A stretch of DNA of 8,945 nucleotides from Caryophanales bacterium UBA7642 (GTDB taxonomy: Bacteria > Bacillota_I > Bacilli_A > RFN20 > CAG-288), in assembly GCA_002483745.1 (NCBI GenBank), contig DLIM01000050.1:928-9872 (forward strand), given 5' to 3'. Shown one piece after another: positions 1-6,362 of the stretch. A program made the translations under genes and the position numbers. The first letter of the stretch is position 1, and the number at the start of each line of letters is the position of its first letter. Under the pieces are notes generated by a model. It worked only from the letters and a program-made list of their open reading frames with translations. It was not told the DNA's origin and made no database searches.

Positions 1-561
1 TAATGATCTTACTGAAGGACTTAGCATTGAGAAGCTCAAAAACTGAGCCATATGTTTAGTCAACCTTAACAACATCATAAGGAATGGCAGTAGGAATACC
101 AAGAATCAATGCCTTATGGGCTAAATCAGTTTCACGTTTGATATCAGGTAAACTGTCTTTATTTCGATAAACCTTAATAATGGTGTCAGGGTCAATACGG
201 TAAACGACACCGTTTGAGCCTTGGCCAATGACTTCGCAGCCTCAATTGAGATTTTTCTAAAGGCTTTCTCGATAGGAAGCATATCGGTAAAGCCAGTCAT
301 CTGAAAAACATCATAGACATCCTTAGGGACTTCAACAATCTTTAGTTCGGGATGATCTTTTAAGAGTCTTAAGATGATTCGTAATCCTGCTGAAGAAATG
401 TATTCTAACTGAGAGGCATTGATAATTAGTTTCTTCCCCGCAAACTCATCCTTCTTACTATTGATGAATTCCTCAACTGTCGGAGCATTAGCCGAATCAA
501 TGTGTCCTTTAAAATTAAGAATGTAGTTATCGTTAGACTGTGAGCAAATTACGTTATCCAT
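1..561 (-). pseudogene. STAS domain fused to protein-kinase-like domain, frameshifted and interrupted, 3' end outside window
   Basis: The start is ATG at 559-561, with ribosome binding site AAAGGA at 570-575, 8 bases away and 20 bases after the upstream phosphatase gene. Residues 1 to about 105 form a STAS domain (anti-sigma factor antagonist fold) with the phosphorylatable serine pair in ISSAGLR at 56-60. After Glu107 the frame is lost at 240/241: restoring one G (GAGGCTGC to GAGGGCTGC) continues the protein as ISIEGCEVIGQGSNGVVYR, a glycine-rich nucleotide loop, then IIKVYRN with a candidate catalytic lysine and KRETDLAHKA with a candidate helix-C glutamate. This is a kinase-like N lobe. 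A TAA at 56-58 then interrupts this frame, and TYGSVFELLNAKSF continues beyond it to the window edge. Unshifted, the reading frame gives a 146-residue product whose last 40 or so residues are out-of-frame nonsense. The STAS part alone might still be made. The kinase output is unknown. Confidence 0.8.
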
Positions 562-569
562 GTTTGCTA

Positions 570-575
570 TCCTTT
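570..575 (-). promoter_or_regulatory. Ribosome binding site of the STAS-kinase gene
   Basis: AAAGGA on the minus strand, 8 bases before the ATG at 559-561. It supports this start and shows the gene was translated independently, although only 20 bases separate it from the upstream stop codon. Confidence 0.6.
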
Positions 576-581
576 CTTTTC

Positions 582-2368
582 TTAATACTTCTTAGTAAGC
601 ATAATAAGATTAGTATCGTTGTTCTTAACCTGATAGGTGAAAGTATCGACTGACTTTTTAACAATCAGCAATCCTAGTCCGCCGATTTTTCTTTCTTCAG
701 CCTTCAAGGTAATATCAGGAGCATCAGTTTTAGTGACATCAAAGAGTTCTCCTTGGTATTCTAAGTCAAGATTAATTTCATTATTGGAAACGGCCACTTT
801 CATTGTCATGTCAGGGCTTTTTGAGTAGTTTACTACATTAGAAAACAATTCATCTAGGACAACATACATAGAATTAATAACACTGTTTGGTACATCGTTG
901 TTTTTGAGGATACTTTCCATAAAGTCAGAGAACTTTTCAAGGTTTTCAGTCTTAGTTTCAAGAGTCAGAGCATTGCTTTGCAGATTGACATTCAATAGGA
1001 GCATCGTAATATCATCAGACTGATCAGCTTTCCCTCTGAATTCAATCAAAGACTTCTCAATATCATTAACTAAGCCATCAGGAGTGACATCGCTCTTCTC
1101 TTTAGAGACTAAATCAAGAAGCCTATCTTCTCCAAAGGACTTTTGCTCGGAATTCATAGCTTCAGTAACACCATCGGTATAAAGAAGAATCTTGTCTCCT
1201 GCTTTTAGATAAGTGGAATATTCTCGATACTTCATGTTAGGAGTTCCAGCTAAAATGAAGCCAGAGACATTCTTAAGATGGTAGTAGCCGCCATTTCCTT
1301 GTTTAATCAGTGGCGGATTGTGTCCACCGTTAGCATAGGTCAGTTTACCAGTTGATATCTCATAGACGCCAAGCCAAACTGTCACAAACATACTCTCCTT
1401 ATTGCCTTCGCATAATTCTTTATTGGCTTTAGTCAAAACTTGACAAGGAGAAAGACCGGCCTGAGCATCGTTTTTAAGAATGGTCTTAGAAATAACCATA
1501 AACAAGGCAGCCGGAACGCCCTTACCGGAGACATCGCCGATTAGAATAGCAAAGTGGTCGCTATCGACAAAGAAGAAATCATAGAAGTCGCCGCCTACTT
1601 CCTTAGCAGGAGTCATCTTAGCGGCAAGAGAAAATTCTTTTCTCCCTGGAAAATCCGGGAAGATAGCCGGAAGCATATCGTTTTGAATACTGTTAGCAAT
1701 ATTCAGCTCAGATGATATCTGTCTTTCATGCTCTTCAGTCTTCTGAAATGAATGAACAACATCAATGCAGAAAGTAATAATAAAGGCACCAAAGGCATTA
1801 GCTAAAATCATGGGTAAGGAGACTTCCTTAATAATCGCTACTGCGGCATCTAATCCTGATACTCCAAGGTAGAAGAAGAAGACTAGCAGCAGATGGAAGA
1901 TTTCCATGCAGCAGCCAATAAGCAAAGACCATAAAGAGCGGAACTTCTTAGCTTTCTTGAAAGGCTTCTCTAAGAATCCGCAAACAACGCCGATTACTAA
2001 AGTGGAAATTGAGCAAGGAATAGAGCTTCCCACTAATAAGTAAGGAAGTCCGCTTAATAATCGATATAACCCAGCTATTAAGCCAGCTATAGGTCCACCT
2101 ATGCATCCAGCTAGCATCGGTCCGACATCTCTAACAGGGATAACGACCCCGTATTCCATAGCCGAACCGGAGACAGTAGCATAAATACCAAATAGACCTC
2201 AGACAATGCCAAGGAAGAGAATTCTTTTCCATCGGCTATCATCGCCACGGATCTTGGCTAAATGATGTGACCCTTCAATCAAAAAAGCTACCACGCGCAT
2301 CACAGCAATGGTGCCGATTAAGCTAACAATCACTTGGCCGATATTCGTAAAGGTTCCTTTTTATCCAT
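582..2368 (-). pseudogene. RsbU/SpoIIE-type PP2C phosphatase with 5TM sensor and C-terminal RsbW-like ATPase domain, disrupted near the N terminus
   Basis: An uninterrupted frame of 525 codons runs from ATG 2157-2159 to TAA 582-584, but it is N-terminally incomplete. Upstream the same protein continues (GLFGIYATVSGSA just before MEYGVVIP) through a TGA at 2199-2201, then needs one extra A in the run at 2358-2362 to join ATG 2366-2368. That ATG overlaps the upstream STAS stop as TAATG and has the typical TM-rich start. The restored length is about 595 residues. In the numbering of the 525-residue frame: a LytS-type 5TM receptor region with RDVGPMLAGC at about 10-19 and helices to about 133; a PP2C domain with metal-site motifs GGDFYD 189-194, GDVSGKG 208-214, TDGVTEA 328-334 and QSDDIT 380-385; a GHKL/RsbW-like domain with N box DELFSNVVNY 436-445 and GGLGLL 493-498. 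The usual aspartate of the DxG box is Tyr468. The family dephosphorylates STAS antagonists. No good ribosome binding site precedes ATG 2157-2159, so re-initiation there looks poor. Confidence 0.8.
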
Positions 2369-2667
2369 TAAGACAAAACCACAAAAGAATCGAAGCCGGT
2401 CATCTCAAAGACTTCCCTGACCTCTTTTTTAGCATTATAGATAGTGACTTTCTTATCTTCGCCAACACTTTTACATAATAGGAGGATGACTCTTAATCAC
2501 GCACTAGAAATATAGTCAAGCTTAGAAAAATCAAAAACCACCGTTTTAGGAGGGTTCTGCAAATCTTTCTTAAGGCCAGCTTCAAATGCCGGAGCAGTTT
2601 CCGTATTGATGCTACCTTCAACCTCTACCTGTAGTTCATCACTAACTCTCTTAGTTAATACTTTAAT
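2368..2667 (-). pseudogene. STAS-domain anti-sigma factor antagonist (RsbV/SpoIIAA-like), interrupted by an in-frame TGA
   Basis: A 99-codon frame runs from ATT at 2665-2667 to TAA at 2368-2370. It reads LQVEVEGSINTETAP, then VVFDFSKLDYISSA, a TGA at 2497-2499 (codon 57), LRVILLL, and EVFEMTGFDSFVVLS. It aligns well with the STAS domain of the neighbouring STAS-kinase gene, where the same place reads ISSAGLR, so the TGA replaces a glycine codon (GGA to TGA) beside the phosphorylation site. No ATG, GTG or TTG lies in a suitable place. AGGA sits 8 bases before the ATT codon, so either ATT is a rare start or an ATG was lost. The stop overlaps the phosphatase start by one base (TAATG), as expected for an operon encoding an antagonist and its phosphatase. 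It is below the usual ORF length because of the stop. Confidence 0.75.
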
Positions 2668-2686
2668 AGATAATTCCTATATATAT

Positions 2687-2735
2687 AGGATTTTAGAAGA
2701 TTTTAAGCATTAAAGCAATGTTTGGCTAAAATCCT
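2687..2735. repeat. 10-bp perfect inverted repeat flanking the cassette promoter
   Basis: AGGATTTTAG (2687-2696) and CTAAAATCCT (2726-2735) are exact reverse complements with 29 bases between them. The pair encloses the putative -35 box and overlaps the -10 box. Immediately beyond lies the 14-bp perfect palindrome CCTATATATATAGG (2676-2689). It could be an operator, or chance in AT-rich DNA. Confidence 0.4.
2690..2718 (-). promoter_or_regulatory. Putative sigma-A-like promoter for the STAS/PP2C cassette
   Basis: On the minus strand, TTGCTT (2713-2718) is followed by a 17-base spacer and TAAAAT (2690-2695). The -10 box matches 5 of 6 consensus positions; the -35 box is weak. It would give a very short leader before the first STAS gene. 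Confidence 0.4.
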
Positions 2736-2858
2736 TTCAATGATAAATAGGGGTTTTATCTAAAAAATAATTTTTTTGCTAGAACAAGACAATTAATAGT
2801 GGTTTATACCCTTTTTGATTTAAAGAATCTTAATATGATTTCTAAAGCTGATACCTTC

Positions 2859-2887
2859 TTGCTAATAGATTAAAAGGCTTTTAAAAT
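2859..2887 (+). promoter_or_regulatory. Putative promoter for the unknown gene / thioesterase pair
   Basis: TTGCTA (2859-2864), a 17-base spacer, and TAAAAT (2882-2887) end 19 bases before the ATG at 2907. The implied transcript start is close to the ribosome binding site AGGA (2894-2897), so the leader would be unusually short and the call is tentative. The rest of the 2668-2906 gap shows only AT-rich sequence. Confidence 0.35.
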
Positions 2888-2906
2888 AAGGACAGGAAAA
2901 AGAAAA

Positions 2907-3263
2907 ATGAGTGATTCACTAAGCTTAATGATTATTGATGTCTTTGTCAGAAAAGAAGACTATAAGAAGCTTTTGGATTTAGATTTAAATAGACTTCAGT
3001 CAAGTCTAGAAAGAACCCTAATAGCAGATGATCCTAACTGTGAAGTAGAAGTAGTCTTAAGGATTGAGCCAGTTGTCTCTTTAAAGAACACCATTGAAGT
3101 TAAGTTTGCTACCATCAATAAAAGAACTGACTACATCAATGATACGGATGCCTGTGAACAGTTAAGAGCTTTCTTATTAAGTAAACTACCAATCAAGATC
3201 AACGATATCTCCTTCAAACAGGAAAATAGCGGCAGTAATTTTACTTTTTCCAAAGAAAACTAA
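2907..3263 (+). CDS. Small soluble protein of unknown function
   Basis: A 118-residue protein that I do not recognise. It starts at ATG 2907 with AGGA at 2894-2897, 9 bases upstream. It has no signal peptide and no membrane segment. The N-terminal two thirds alternate hydrophobic strand-like stretches (SLMIIDVFV, EVEVVLRIE, TIEVKFATI) with charged helical segments (KEDYKKLLDLDLNRLQSSLE and ACEQLRAFLLSKL), which suggests a small alpha/beta fold. The C-terminal tail from about residue 103 is polar and probably disordered (NSGSNFTFSKEN). Only 15 bases separate it from the thioesterase gene downstream, so the two are probably co-transcribed. The frame is open, codon use resembles the neighbours, and it starts at a plausible ribosome binding site, so I take it as a real gene. 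Confidence 0.75.
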   Translation: MSDSLSLMIIDVFVRKEDYKKLLDLDLNRLQSSLERTLIADDPNCEVEVVLRIEPVVSLKNTIEVKFATINKRTDYINDTDACEQLRAFLLSKLPIKINDISFKQENSGSNFTFSKEN

Positions 3264-3278
3264 AAGAAAGAAGCAAAC

Positions 3279-3782
3279 ATGAAAGTAATCAGTAAGCAAA
3301 GAAATTCCCGGATGTGCATTATCTGCGGGATGGATAATCCTCTCGGGGTTAAAGCTCCCTTCTACAATATGGAAGATAAAAGCGTCATGACTGTCTTCTC
3401 CTTCAGGAAAGAACATCAGTCCTATCCTTTAAGGACTCATGGCGGAATGATAACCGCTATGCTAGATGAGCTTGGCATGCGGGCAGTCTGGGTAAGGGAT
3501 GAAAGCATCTTAGGTGTCACTATGGATATCAGCGTCAGATTCAGAAAGCCTGTCCCCTATGATGAAAAGCTGATAGGAAAAGGGCAGATTACTTTTGAGA
3601 ACAGTATGTTTGTAAAAAGCCTAGCTACAATATCTAACGAAAAGGGTGAGGTCTTAGCGGAAGCGGATATCAAATACATCAAAAGAAAAGTCGATCAAAT
3701 AGCTACAGGTATGGATGAGCATAGTGAAATGTGCTATTTAATCAATGACGACATTAAGGAAATAAATTTAGATAGCAAATAA
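3279..3782 (+). CDS. PaaI-family hotdog-fold acyl-CoA thioesterase
   Basis: A 167-residue cytoplasmic protein of the hotdog superfamily, expected to hydrolyse acyl-CoA or a related thioester. The central motif RTHGGMITAMLDELG (residues 52-66) is the hallmark of the PaaI/YbgC-like group: HGG at 54-56 and the Asp-Glu pair at 63-64 lie where the active-site helix begins. The strand segments TMDISVRFRKPVPYDEKLIG (81-100) and VLAEADIKYIKR (125-136) complete the fold. The N terminus carries a Cys-x-x-Cys pair (C13, C16, in MCIICGMDNP), which is a feature of one thioesterase subgroup and could bind metal. The last 30 or so residues extend past the domain without a recognisable motif. The ribosome binding site is only a purine-rich AAAGAAAGAAG, so translation may be coupled to the gene 15 bases upstream. 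The substrate cannot be deduced. Confidence 0.88.
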   Translation: MKVISKQRNSRMCIICGMDNPLGVKAPFYNMEDKSVMTVFSFRKEHQSYPLRTHGGMITAMLDELGMRAVWVRDESILGVTMDISVRFRKPVPYDEKLIGKGQITFENSMFVKSLATISNEKGEVLAEADIKYIKRKVDQIATGMDEHSEMCYLINDDIKEINLDSK

Positions 3783-3811
3783 AGCCAAGGAAAACAGCTT
3801 TAATATAAACG

Positions 3812-3843
3812 AAAAGGCAGTCGGATTATTCCGACTGCTTTTC
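3812..3843. terminator. Bidirectional intrinsic terminator between convergent genes
   Basis: A perfect 9-bp stem, GCAGTCGGA (3817-3825) and TCCGACTGC (3830-3838), closes a TTAT loop. It is flanked by AAAAG on the left and TTTTC on the right, so both strands have a T-rich tail. It ends the thioesterase operon on the plus strand and the CNNM operon on the minus strand. The TAA stop of the minus-strand gene (3826-3828) lies in the loop. Confidence 0.85.
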
Positions 3844-5187
3844 TTTATCTTTTCTTTCTTCTCTCTTATCTTTCAGTTTATCAATTAGAAGCTTTTCTTC
3901 ATCGCTTTCATCTTCAGCGGGGTAAGCTTTCACCATAACCAGAGCCACTGTATACTCGGTTACTTTCAAGACTTTGAATTCGAGGTTTTCAAATTTGAAG
4001 GAATCGCCGACTTTAGCAAAACGGCCTAGTTGGTTAAGAATGAAGCCAGAGACAGTCGAATAATCATCGCTCAATTTATCGGGGTCGATATTGAAGTGAT
4101 TCATGAAGTCATCAATGTTTAGAGGTCCATCGACTAGGTAAGTATCCTTTTCCTTTAAGGGCTGAATATAAAGCATCGGCTCATCGACTTCATCCCACAT
4201 ATCACCGACTAATTCCTCTAAGATATCTTCCATCGTGATGATACCTTCAGTACCGCCGTATTCATCTTTGACAATAGCGATATGATGACGGCTGGCTTTC
4301 ATCAGCTCTAAAGCTGAAGAGATCATCATAGTTCTAGGAACTGAAACAATCGGAAGAGTCAGCTTATAGACTTCCGGCTTTTTGCCTTGGACTAATACTC
4401 TTAATAGGCTTTTAACAGGTATATAGCCAATCACATGGTCAAGGTTTTCCTTGTAAACTACAATTCGGCTATGTTTGAAGCAGTCCTTATCTTTTAAGAA
4501 CTCGTCAAACGAGGTTTCAATATCATAGCCAAAGACTCTAATTCGGGGAGTCATAATCTCATAGCAGCTAGTTTCCTTAAAATCAATGGAGCGATGAAGC
4601 AATTTACTTTGATTGGAATCAATGATGCCTTCCTTCTTAATCTCATCGACCATGGTTTCTAGCTCGGGATCAGAGGCAACCTGGCTTTCAGGTCCCGCTT
4701 TTTCGGCCAATTTAGAAGTAGTCTTAGAAACTAAAAGGTTAATAGGATAGACAATCGGCAAGAAGAGATACCTAAAGAAAGTCATAATATAAGCACTATG
4801 TCTGCTGATAGAATAAGAAAGCATATTTCCGATAGCCTTCGGTAAGATTTCGCCAAAGATTAAAAGAATGATCAAAAGAATAAGAGAAGATAAAGTCGCA
4901 TAGTAGTCTCCGACCACAGGCTGTAATAAGTCTTTCCCTAATAGAGAAGCTAAAGAAGAAGCTAGAACATTAACAAAGTCATTTCCGAATAAGACAGTAG
5001 CTATGGTTTCATCATAGTTCTTAGCATAATTCAAAGCCTTGATAGACTTCTTATCTCCTTTAGAGGCTTCTCTTTCAAGCCGAGCTACTTTAACAGAAGA
5101 ATAAGCCATATCAAGCATAGAGAAAAGAGCGCTTAAGACAAGGCAGATGATGATAACTATTAAATAAACGATATCTTGGCTATTCAT
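3826..5187 (-). CDS. CNNM/CBS-domain membrane protein with CorC_HlyC domain (putative Mg2+/Co2+ transport)
   Basis: A 453-residue polytopic protein of the UPF0053/CorC/CNNM family, linked to Mg2+ (and Co2+) efflux or homeostasis. The CNNM (DUF21) membrane domain covers about residues 1-180. Its first helix carries LSALFSMLDMAYSSV (17-31), with Asp25 where most relatives have Glu. GNDFVN is at 67-72, where relatives usually read GNN, and GEILPK at 111-116 contains the conserved acidic residue. Two CBS repeats follow at about 208-275 and 276-338 (CBS2 ends GIITMEDILEELVGDMWDE). The C-terminal CorC_HlyC domain spans about 350-428, then a very charged tail (KDKREERKDKEKQSE). The start codon overlaps the stop of the upstream paralogue by one base (TAATG), without a strong ribosome binding site, so translation is probably coupled. 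Transport direction and ion are inferred from the family. Confidence 0.9.
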   Translation of the reverse strand: MNSQDIVYLIVIIICLVLSALFSMLDMAYSSVKVARLEREASKGDKKSIKALNYAKNYDETIATVLFGNDFVNVLASSLASLLGKDLLQPVVGDYYATLSSLILLIILLIFGEILPKAIGNMLSYSISRHSAYIMTFFRYLFLPIVYPINLLVSKTTSKLAEKAGPESQVASDPELETMVDEIKKEGIIDSNQSKLLHRSIDFKETSCYEIMTPRIRVFGYDIETSFDEFLKDKDCFKHSRIVVYKENLDHVIGYIPVKSLLRVLVQGKKPEVYKLTLPIVSVPRTMMISSALELMKASRHHIAIVKDEYGGTEGIITMEDILEELVGDMWDEVDEPMLYIQPLKEKDTYLVDGPLNIDDFMNHFNIDPDKLSDDYSTVSGFILNQLGRFAKVGDSFKFENLEFKVLKVTEYTVALVMVKAYPAEDESDEEKLLIDKLKDKREERKDKEKQSE

Positions 5188-6209
5188 TAGTTCTGCCCCG
5201 CATTCTGAATACTGCCTTTTTCACTGATGGGTCCCACTAATTCTTCCAGGACATCTTCGCTAGTGATCATTCCTAATAGATGCTTGTCTTTGTAGACTAA
5301 GGCAATCTGAGTATGATAGCTTCTAAAGCCATCAAGGACATCGTCCATCATGATGGAAGGTGAAACAATATAAGGCTTCTCTAAGGAAGAAGTGACAGAG
5401 ACATTAGGATTTCTTAAATAGTCAGCCAGATACTTCTTCACAATAAGAATTCCGACAATATTGTCTTTATCCTGATAATACATAGGAATACGGGAATAAT
5501 TAGTGGTCATCAGAATATCAATCAGCTGTCTATTAGTTAACCCTTTTAAGTCGATCTCCAGCATCTTTTCTTTCGGAGTCAGTACTTCTTTTACTGAGGT
5601 ATCAGTAAAATCAAAAGAATTCTGAATAATATCAGTCTCATTCTCTTCTAATAGTCCATGCGATTCATTAGTTTCGATAACGGAATTGAAATCAGCTTCC
5701 GTAAGTTCCGGTTCTTTCTTGCCTCTAAATACTTTCTTGGTTAAGAGGGACAAGCCTAAGAAGATCATCGTAAAAGGAAAGAAAATAATATAGAAAAAGA
5801 ACAACGGGTAAACAATCTTGGTTGCTAATTTATTAGGTATCTTCCTAGCAATCTGCTTAGGAAGAGTCTCAGCAAAAATATAAAGAATAACAGTAATTAT
5901 AATAGACGCAATCAAAGAGACTAAGCCTTCATCAAGAGTGTTGTGGAACCAGGTTATGAATAAAGAAGTTGAGACCGCAGATAAAGCTACAGCCACAGCA
6001 TTATTGCCTATTAAAGTCGCAATCAAAGCTGAGTCATAATGCTTAAGTATCTTTATGACTAATTTTGCGCTTTTATTTCCTTGATCAGCTAAAACCTGCA
6101 TTTTATAGCGGTTGACAGAGGAGAAGACAGTCTCAGCCAAAGAGAAGAAGGCAGACATAATGATAAATACAATCGACAAAGAAAGATACAGCCAACTAAG
6201 AGGATCCAA
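5187..6209 (-). CDS. CNNM/CBS-domain membrane protein without the C-terminal CorC_HlyC domain
   Basis: A 340-residue paralogue of the gene that follows it. The CNNM membrane domain has MSAFFSLAETVFSSVNRYKM (18-37, Glu26 conserved), GNNAVA (68-73) and AETLPKQI (113-120), with hydrophobic helices at about 5-25, 60-85, 95-115 and 133-157. Two CBS repeats occupy about 206-268 and 275-330 (GMITSEDVLEELVG). The protein stops at residue 340, directly after CBS2, so the CorC_HlyC domain of its neighbour is absent; the frame is intact and the stop is in an operon overlap, so this looks like a natural short form. The start codon is TTG (6207-6209), chosen because AAGGAGG lies 9 bases upstream and the membrane helix begins at once; no in-frame ATG fits better. 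It heads a two-gene operon, and the pair may form a heterodimer. Confidence 0.88.
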   Translation of the reverse strand: MDPLSWLYLSLSIVFIIMSAFFSLAETVFSSVNRYKMQVLADQGNKSAKLVIKILKHYDSALIATLIGNNAVAVALSAVSTSLFITWFHNTLDEGLVSLIASIIITVILYIFAETLPKQIARKIPNKLATKIVYPLFFFYIIFFPFTMIFLGLSLLTKKVFRGKKEPELTEADFNSVIETNESHGLLEENETDIIQNSFDFTDTSVKEVLTPKEKMLEIDLKGLTNRQLIDILMTTNYSRIPMYYQDKDNIVGILIVKKYLADYLRNPNVSVTSSLEKPYIVSPSIMMDDVLDGFRSYHTQIALVYKDKHLLGMITSEDVLEELVGPISEKGSIQNAGQN

Positions 6210-6218
6210 GTTTAAACC

Positions 6219-6225
6219 CCTCCTT
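6219..6225 (-). promoter_or_regulatory. Strong ribosome binding site that fixes a TTG start
   Basis: AAGGAGG on the minus strand, 9 bases before TTG at 6207-6209. With CCTCC just upstream it forms the short inverted repeat CCTCCTTGGAGG (6219-6230), too tight for a stable hairpin beyond 4 bp. Confidence 0.7.
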
Positions 6226-6238
6226 GGAGGTCATATTA

Positions 6239-6266
6239 ATTATACCAAAAACGTATTATAAATGAA
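6239..6266 (-). promoter_or_regulatory. Extended -10 promoter for the CNNM gene pair
   Basis: The minus strand reads TGGTATAAT (6239-6247), a perfect TATAAT with an upstream TGn extension. A weak -35 candidate, TTCATT, lies at 6261-6266 with a 16-base spacer. A second TATAAT sits at 6255-6260. The transcript would start a few bases before the ribosome binding site at 6219-6225. Confidence 0.6.
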
Positions 6267-6330
6267 TATCCTGCTTAAAAAATTAAAAAAAGAAAACTAT
6301 TTTTTGAAGAAAGCAACCTTTAAATTATAA

Positions 6331-6357
6331 ATAAGAAAATGGGGCAATAAGCCCCAT
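6331..6357 (-). terminator. Intrinsic terminator of the metNIQ operon
   Basis: On the minus strand, ATGGGGC (6351-6357), loop TTATT, and GCCCCAT (6339-6345) form a 7-bp stem. A T-rich run TTTTCTTAT follows. It begins 5 bases after the metQ stop codon. Confidence 0.85.
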
Positions 6358-6362
6358 AATCT

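Noticed and set aside
637..828. 63-codon open frame on the plus strand
   Set aside because: It lies wholly antisense to the RsbW-like domain of the phosphatase, has no ribosome binding site and its translation resembles nothing.
582..2159. The 525-codon frame as a complete functional phosphatase gene starting at 2159
   Set aside because: The protein clearly continues upstream into a 5TM sensor region across a TGA and a frameshift, and no ribosome binding site precedes the internal ATG.
2197..2499. UGA read as tryptophan or glycine in this organism (in-frame TGA in two adjacent genes)
   Set aside because: metI ends with TGA as a true stop at 7184-7186, tryptophan is encoded by TGG in several genes, no TGA occurs inside the intact genes, and the same genes also carry frameshifts and a TAA. 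Pseudogene decay explains all of this.
2806..2811. GGGTAT on the minus strand as a sigma-B-type -10 box for the RsbU-like cassette
   Set aside because: No GTTTAA-like -35 box is found at the right spacing, and the site is about 140 bases from the first gene.
3186..3416. 76-codon open frame on the minus strand
   Set aside because: It is antisense to the end of the unknown gene and the start of the thioesterase, both better supported.
6196..6234. 12-codon upstream frame overlapping the TTG start of the CNNM gene
   Set aside because: Its ATG lies only a few bases from the likely transcript start and has no ribosome binding site, so initiation is unlikely.
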